Below are positions 60,439 through 64,000 of a stretch of 64,000 bases of DNA, in pieces. Under the pieces are notes generated by a model. That model was not told the DNA's origin, did no database searches, and worked only from the letters and a program-made list of their open reading frames with translations. Position numbers and translations under genes: made by a program. The stretch lies in assembly GCF_017592475.1 (NCBI RefSeq), contig NZ_JAGFNP010000001.1:173536-237535 (forward strand), written 5' to 3'. This DNA is from Glycomyces niveus. GTDB taxonomy: Bacteria > Actinomycetota > Actinomycetes > Mycobacteriales > Micromonosporaceae. The number at the start of each line of letters is the position of its first letter. The stretch's first letter is position 1.

Positions 60439-60445
60439 GGATTCG

Positions 60446-60451
60446 AGCCTA
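60446..60451 (-). promoter_or_regulatory. -10 element of the cation transporter gene
   Basis: On the minus strand TAGGCT ends seven bases before the GTG start; no Shine-Dalgarno sequence is seen. Confidence 0.55.
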
Positions 60452-60535
60452 GGCGAGCCGGGCGGGGCGCGGTGCGATTGGGCGCCAACGGGCGCTGAGA
60501 CGGGGTCGGCGCCACGGCGGCCGGCCGACGCGAAA

Positions 60536-60566
60536 GGGCCGGGCGCGGTCCTCCCGCGCCCGGCCC
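60536..60566 (-). terminator. Terminator of the peptide-type binding-protein gene
   Basis: GGGCCGGGCGCGG (60536-60548) pairs perfectly with CCGCGCCCGGCCC (60554-60566). Read on the minus strand it is followed by TTTC and lies 10 bases after the stop at 60577. Confidence 0.75.
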
Positions 60567-60576
60567 CGCCGGCGGC

Positions 60577-62337
60577 CTAGCCTTCGGCGTTCTCGTCCAA
60601 GTAGCCCCATTCGCCCACGTTGTAGAAGACCCGCATGGTGGTCGCCCAGTTGTCGCGCACGTTCACGACGTCCCGGTTGACCATGACCAGCTGCGGGGTC
60701 CACGCCAGCGGCAGCTGCACCGCGTGGTCGAGGGAGATCTGCGCGGCCCGGTTGTTGAGCTCGGCGGCCTTGTCGCGGTCGAGGGTGGTGGCGAGCTCGG
60801 CGACGATGGCGTCCACTTCGTCGTCCTGGAAGCCGGTGTGGTTGCCCTCGCCCCAGTAGTCGGCGGCGGAGGACGCGAAGAGCGGGGTCTCGATCCAGGA
60901 GAAGAGGATGAGGTCCCAGTCGCGGGCCTCGAGCACCGTGTTCAGCTCCCCGCCGGGGATGGGGTCGGTCTTGACGTCGATGCCCAGGTCGCCGAGGTAG
61001 GTGATGACGAGGTCCTGGATGATCGGCGTGAAGGCCTCGCCTTCGATGCCGGTGCGGAAGCGCAGCGAGACGGGCTCGCCCTCGGGGGTGAGGAGCGCGT
61101 CGCCGTCCCAGGTGTACCCGGCTTCGGTGAGGATCGCGCGGGCCGCCTCCTGGTCGCCCGAGCCGAGGCCGGAGTCGCCGATCTGGTCGGTGTGGTACTC
61201 CGAGCCGGGGCGGAAGAGCACGTTGGTCATGGTCTCGGTGTCCTCGAACGCGGTGCCGTAGGCGCGGGCGTTGATCTCATCGGCGTTGATCGCGGTGAAG
61301 ACCGCGCGGCGCAGCGGTTCCTCGGCGAGAAACGGGTTGTCGAAGTTCGCGTCGATGTGGGACCAGCCGGACTGCGGCGCGACGCTGTACTTCAGTTCGG
61401 GGTCGGCGGCGAGCTGGTCGAGGATCTCGGGGTCGAAGCTGGCGGGCGCGGCCCCGTCGACGGTGCCCTGGCGCAGCTCGGTGGCCATGGCGTCGGCGCC
61501 TTCGATGTACTTGAGCGTCAAGGAGTCGAGCGTGGACTGCTGGGAGCCGGTCCACTCGGGGTTCGGCACGTACTTCGCGTAGTCGCCGAGCGCGCCTTCG
61601 ACCATTTTGAACGGTCCGGCGCTGTAGTCCAGCGGCGGGTTCTCGGAGAAGTCGGCGACGGACGCGGCCATGACCTCGGGGTCGGTGCGCCAGTCGGCGT
61701 GGCCGCGGGCCTCGGCGATGTGCGCGGGGTGGGTGATGACCTGCGCGGCGTACCACTCGGCGTCGAGGTAGCCGTCCTGGTAGGTGACGACGATCGTGTC
61801 GCCCTCGCCCTGCTCGATCGAGGCGATGTGGGAGCCGTACTCGGTGGCGGGGGTGCAGCCGGCGCACTGGGCGTCGTCGGTGGAGGTGGCCTTCCAGTGC
61901 CAGAGGAAGTCGTCGAGGCCGATCGGGGTGCCCTCGCCCCAGGTGGCCTCGGGCTTGAGATGGTAGGCGACGGTGAGGGGGGCTTCCGAGAGGAGTTCGG
62001 GGCCTTCGGAGTAGATGCCGTCGTTGTAGTGGATCTCGCCGTTCTGGTCGTAGGTGAAGACCGTGGGGCGCAGGGGTTGGTTGATGATCGATGTGGAGAG
62101 GCTGGAGCCGTAGATGTCGGCCTGGCCCCAGGCCTCCCATTTGCCGCCGACGGCCCAGACGAGGTCGCCGCCTTCGGCGCGCGGCCCGGAGTTGCACGTG
62201 GTCGGTTCGGTGAGGCAGTCCTCGAAGCCGACGCCGGTCTCGGCGGGTTCCTCACCGCCGCAAGCGGTCAGAACGAGGATGAGGGCGGCGGCGGTGGCGG
62301 CGAGGGCGGTGGCTCGGCCGCGTAGCTTTTTGGGCAT
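60577..62337 (-). CDS. ABC transporter substrate-binding lipoprotein, family 5 (peptide type)
   Basis: This 586-residue lipoprotein has lipobox LTAC (C26) and the SBP family-5 pattern: IYSEGPELLSEAPLTVAYHLKPEATWGEGTPI, DFLWHWKAT, PLDYSAGPFKMVE and a late NNRAAQISLDHAVQLPL. Such proteins bind oligopeptides, nickel or glycosides outside the cell. No permease or ATPase gene is adjacent on this strand, so its transporter is elsewhere. The ATG at 62337 is chosen by the signal peptide. It diverges from the sugar transporter operon. Confidence 0.92.
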   Translation of the reverse strand: MPKKLRGRATALAATAAALILVLTACGGEEPAETGVGFEDCLTEPTTCNSGPRAEGGDLVWAVGGKWEAWGQADIYGSSLSTSIINQPLRPTVFTYDQNGEIHYNDGIYSEGPELLSEAPLTVAYHLKPEATWGEGTPIGLDDFLWHWKATSTDDAQCAGCTPATEYGSHIASIEQGEGDTIVVTYQDGYLDAEWYAAQVITHPAHIAEARGHADWRTDPEVMAASVADFSENPPLDYSAGPFKMVEGALGDYAKYVPNPEWTGSQQSTLDSLTLKYIEGADAMATELRQGTVDGAAPASFDPEILDQLAADPELKYSVAPQSGWSHIDANFDNPFLAEEPLRRAVFTAINADEINARAYGTAFEDTETMTNVLFRPGSEYHTDQIGDSGLGSGDQEAARAILTEAGYTWDGDALLTPEGEPVSLRFRTGIEGEAFTPIIQDLVITYLGDLGIDVKTDPIPGGELNTVLEARDWDLILFSWIETPLFASSAADYWGEGNHTGFQDDEVDAIVAELATTLDRDKAAELNNRAAQISLDHAVQLPLAWTPQLVMVNRDVVNVRDNWATTMRVFYNVGEWGYLDENAEG

Positions 62338-62413
62338 AGCAGGCTCTTTCGCGTTATTCAGGGGGAAGTTCTTACAGGCGACATCACACCATATTGCCGT
62401 CTGAAATGGAACT

Positions 62414-62437
62414 CTAGTAAAACGATAGGAATACTAG
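62414..62437. promoter_or_regulatory. Inverted repeat CTAGTA-N12-TACTAG
   Basis: CTAGTA (62414-62419) and TACTAG (62432-62437) are perfect inverted arms in the A+T-rich divergent region 62338-62611. They lie 77 bases before the minus-strand gene and 175 bases before the sugar operon. Confidence 0.45.
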
Positions 62438-62517
62438 CTTCTCGGCGCGGCAACCGCCAACATCGTCCGGTCATCCCATCGCCTTCGCGTCGAAATCGTT
62501 ATCCGTCACATCTATCC

Positions 62518-62536
62518 AACCCTTTATCTATGGGTT
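62518..62536 (+). promoter_or_regulatory. Inverted repeat AACCC-N9-GGGTT near the sugar operon promoter
   Basis: AACCC (62518-62522) and GGGTT (62532-62536) surround TTTATCTAT. TAGATT follows at 62536-62541 as a possible -10. This fits an operator of a sugar-responsive repressor; none is adjacent, though a ROK-like gene ends at the left edge of the window. Confidence 0.4.
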
Positions 62537-62611
62537 AGATTTTGCCTTGTCTTAACTCGCGTCGGCGGCCCGCCGGCGTCCGAACCCCCACACCGCAAGG
62601 AGGCGGAAGAC

Positions 62612-63883
62612 ATGGTGGACAAGGCTTATTGGCGAAGGGGCGTCGCCCTCGGCGCCACGGCGCTGCTCGGCGCGGCGGCCCTGGCCGCGTGCGGCGGAGG
62701 CGAATCCGGCGACGACGGCACCCTGAAGATGGTCGTCTGGGGCGGGGACCTCGACAAGGAGACCTACCAGGCCCGCATCGACCTCTTCGAGGCCGAGAAC
62801 CCCGACACCAAGATCGAGCTGCAGCTCATCCCCTCGGACCAGTACGCCCAGAAGGTCCAGACGATGATCGCCGGCGGCGACGGGCCCGACATCATGCAGG
62901 TCGCCGAGAACGTCAACTCCTACTCGTCCAAGAGCCAGCTCCTGCCGCTCGACGAGTACATCGACGAGTCCGGCCTCAACATGGAGGAGCGCTTCGGCCC
63001 CGTCGGCTCGCTCTACACCTACGAGGACAAGACCTACGCGATCCCGGACCGCTCCGGCGCGATGATCCTGTACTACAACAAGGACCTCTTCGACGCGGCC
63101 GGCGTCGAGTACCCGACCGCCGAGTGGACCCAGCAGGACGCCCAGGCGGCCATGGAGAAGCTGACGATCCCCGGCGAGCAGTGGGGCTTCTCCGGCGCGG
63201 GCTGGTGGGCCCAGTGGTGGAGCTTCGCCTACCAGAACGGCGGCCAGATCATCGACGACAGCGGCAAGCCCGCCGTCAACACCCCTGAGGTCGTCGACGC
63301 CCTGCAGTGGGCCAACGACCTCCAGTACAAGTACCACGTCGCGCCCACCGCGGCCGAGTACGCGGACATGGGCCCGGACATGGGCGGCGACCCCGCCTTC
63401 GCCGCCGGCACCGTCGCGATGAACGCGACCGGCTTCTGGGGCATCGGCGGCCTCCTCGAGTCCGACATCAACTGGGGCATCGCGCCGCTGTGGCGCGGCC
63501 AGGAGCAGGCCGTCTCGGCCTTCGGCTCCGGCCTCTCCATCACCCGCGACAGCGAGAACCCCGAGAAGGCCTTCGAGGCCATCGACTTCCTCACCGACAC
63601 CGCGGCGCAGGAGGTCATCATCGACAAGGCCCAGGACGTCCCGGCCAACATCCAGGTCCAGCAGTCCGACGCCTTCCTCAAGCCCGAGTGGGCCCCCGAG
63701 GGCCTGAACATGGGCGCCTTCGGCGAGTCCTCCAGCTTCATCTTCCGCGCCCCGTTCATCCCGGAGTGGAACGAGATGCAGGCGACCTTCGACGACAACC
63801 TCGGCACCTTCTGGAACGAGGGCGGCGACGCCAAGACCGAACTCGACAAGATCCAGACGCAGCTCGAGTCGGTCATCGAGTAG
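62612..63883 (+). CDS. Sugar ABC transporter substrate-binding lipoprotein
   Basis: This 423-residue lipoprotein of SBP family 1 has a signal with twin arginines (YWRRGVALGAT) and lipobox LAAC (C27), so it may use the Tat route. The family opening is LKMVVWGGDLDKETYQARIDLFEAENPDTKIE, then MIAGGDGPDIMQVAENV, AIPDRSGAMILYYNKDLFDAAGV and TAEWTQQDAQAAMEKL. Tryptophan-rich GWWAQWWSF suggests carbohydrate stacking. The ATG at 62612 has AAGGAGG eight or nine bases upstream. A permease gene begins 13 bases after the stop, so this is the first gene of a transport operon. The specific sugar is unknown. Confidence 0.93.
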   Translation: MVDKAYWRRGVALGATALLGAAALAACGGGESGDDGTLKMVVWGGDLDKETYQARIDLFEAENPDTKIELQLIPSDQYAQKVQTMIAGGDGPDIMQVAENVNSYSSKSQLLPLDEYIDESGLNMEERFGPVGSLYTYEDKTYAIPDRSGAMILYYNKDLFDAAGVEYPTAEWTQQDAQAAMEKLTIPGEQWGFSGAGWWAQWWSFAYQNGGQIIDDSGKPAVNTPEVVDALQWANDLQYKYHVAPTAAEYADMGPDMGGDPAFAAGTVAMNATGFWGIGGLLESDINWGIAPLWRGQEQAVSAFGSGLSITRDSENPEKAFEAIDFLTDTAAQEVIIDKAQDVPANIQVQQSDAFLKPEWAPEGLNMGAFGESSSFIFRAPFIPEWNEMQATFDDNLGTFWNEGGDAKTELDKIQTQLESVIE

Positions 63884-63896
63884 GGGACACAACCCA

Positions 63897-64000
63897 ATGT
63901 CGTCGAACGTCATCGGCGAAGCCCCCGGCGCGGCGCGCTCTGCGCGCCGCGCCGGCCGGCGCCGCCCCCCCAAGATGTCCCGCCCCCGCAAGAAGGAAGC
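63897..64000 (+). CDS. N-terminus of a sugar ABC transporter permease (partial)
   Basis: From ATG 63897 an open frame of 34 codons runs off the right edge. It encodes SSNVIGEAPGAARSARRAGR and then RRPPKMSRPRKKEA, a basic, unordered cytoplasmic head. MalF/UgpA-type permeases in actinobacteria often start this way before span 1. The short distance to the sugar-binding protein gene supports the call; the membrane part is not in the window. Confidence 0.65.
   Translation, partial: MSSNVIGEAPGAARSARRAGRRRPPKMSRPRKKE

Overview
The window reads as chromosome of a high-GC (roughly 70 % G+C) actinobacterium. The evidence is frequent GTG starts, many probable leaderless promoters (TAGGCT or TAGCCT 6-8 bases before a start codon), and two actinobacterial gene neighbourhoods. 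One is hisI - Trp-associated membrane protein - trpC - trpB - trpA - lgt. The other is fabF/acpP/fabH/fabD - PucR-type regulator - (trx) - aceE - DUF3052 - ahpE, the same arrangement as around Rv2238c-Rv2243 in Mycobacterium tuberculosis. A Glycomyces/Stackebrandtia-like organism is my guess, not a proof. I saw no rRNA, tRNA, CRISPR array, insertion sequence or prophage.

Layout. 1-5.3 kb: tail of a ROK-type protein, an ABC-2 exporter pair, a lone ABC ATPase and a secreted alpha/beta hydrolase. 5.4-9.7 kb: lipB and a complete gluABCD-type glutamate uptake operon with a strong hairpin between gluB and gluC. 9.9-12.8 kb: a CooC/MinD-like ATPase, a conserved small protein, and a TetR/membrane-protein operon whose promoter lies between two perfect TTGAACATGTTCAA palindromes. 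12.8-28.7 kb: hisF, then about 10 kb of accessory genes (heterodimeric ABC exporter with one degenerate ATPase site, two quinone-oxidoreductase-like MDR enzymes with a GlxA/AraC regulator, a BCCT transporter, a RibD-like reductase), then hisI-trpCBA-lgt. The trpE gene expected beside hisI is missing here.

28.7-42.5 kb: FAD monooxygenase, GNAT, an orphan wHTH/DUF234-like protein, a GDP-mannose-epimerase-like plus WecG/TagA glycosyltransferase operon, a methyltransferase, a NarL-type two-component system, a phosphodiesterase, dinB, DUF3040, DUF4191-lipA and purC. 42.6-48.5 kb: a one-frame fusion of a PepSY membrane protein with an EfeB/Dyp-type heme peroxidase, a small membrane protein, and two tandem DUF418 membrane proteins. 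48.7-58.2 kb: the type II fatty acid synthase operon with its regulator, thioredoxin, pyruvate dehydrogenase E1, DUF3052 and AhpE. 58.3-64 kb: a Cys-rich lipoprotein, a cation diffusion facilitator, a peptide-type binding protein, and the start of a sugar ABC transporter operon.

The most unusual finding is a dispersed intergenic repeat of about 110 bp. It has good copies at 13.75, 29.88, 30.00 and 33.5 kb and decayed copies at 3.7 kb. A palindromic core is inverted in one copy and deleted in another. Second in interest is the PepSY-EfeB fusion. Third is the pair of exporter ATPases with asymmetric catalytic sites.
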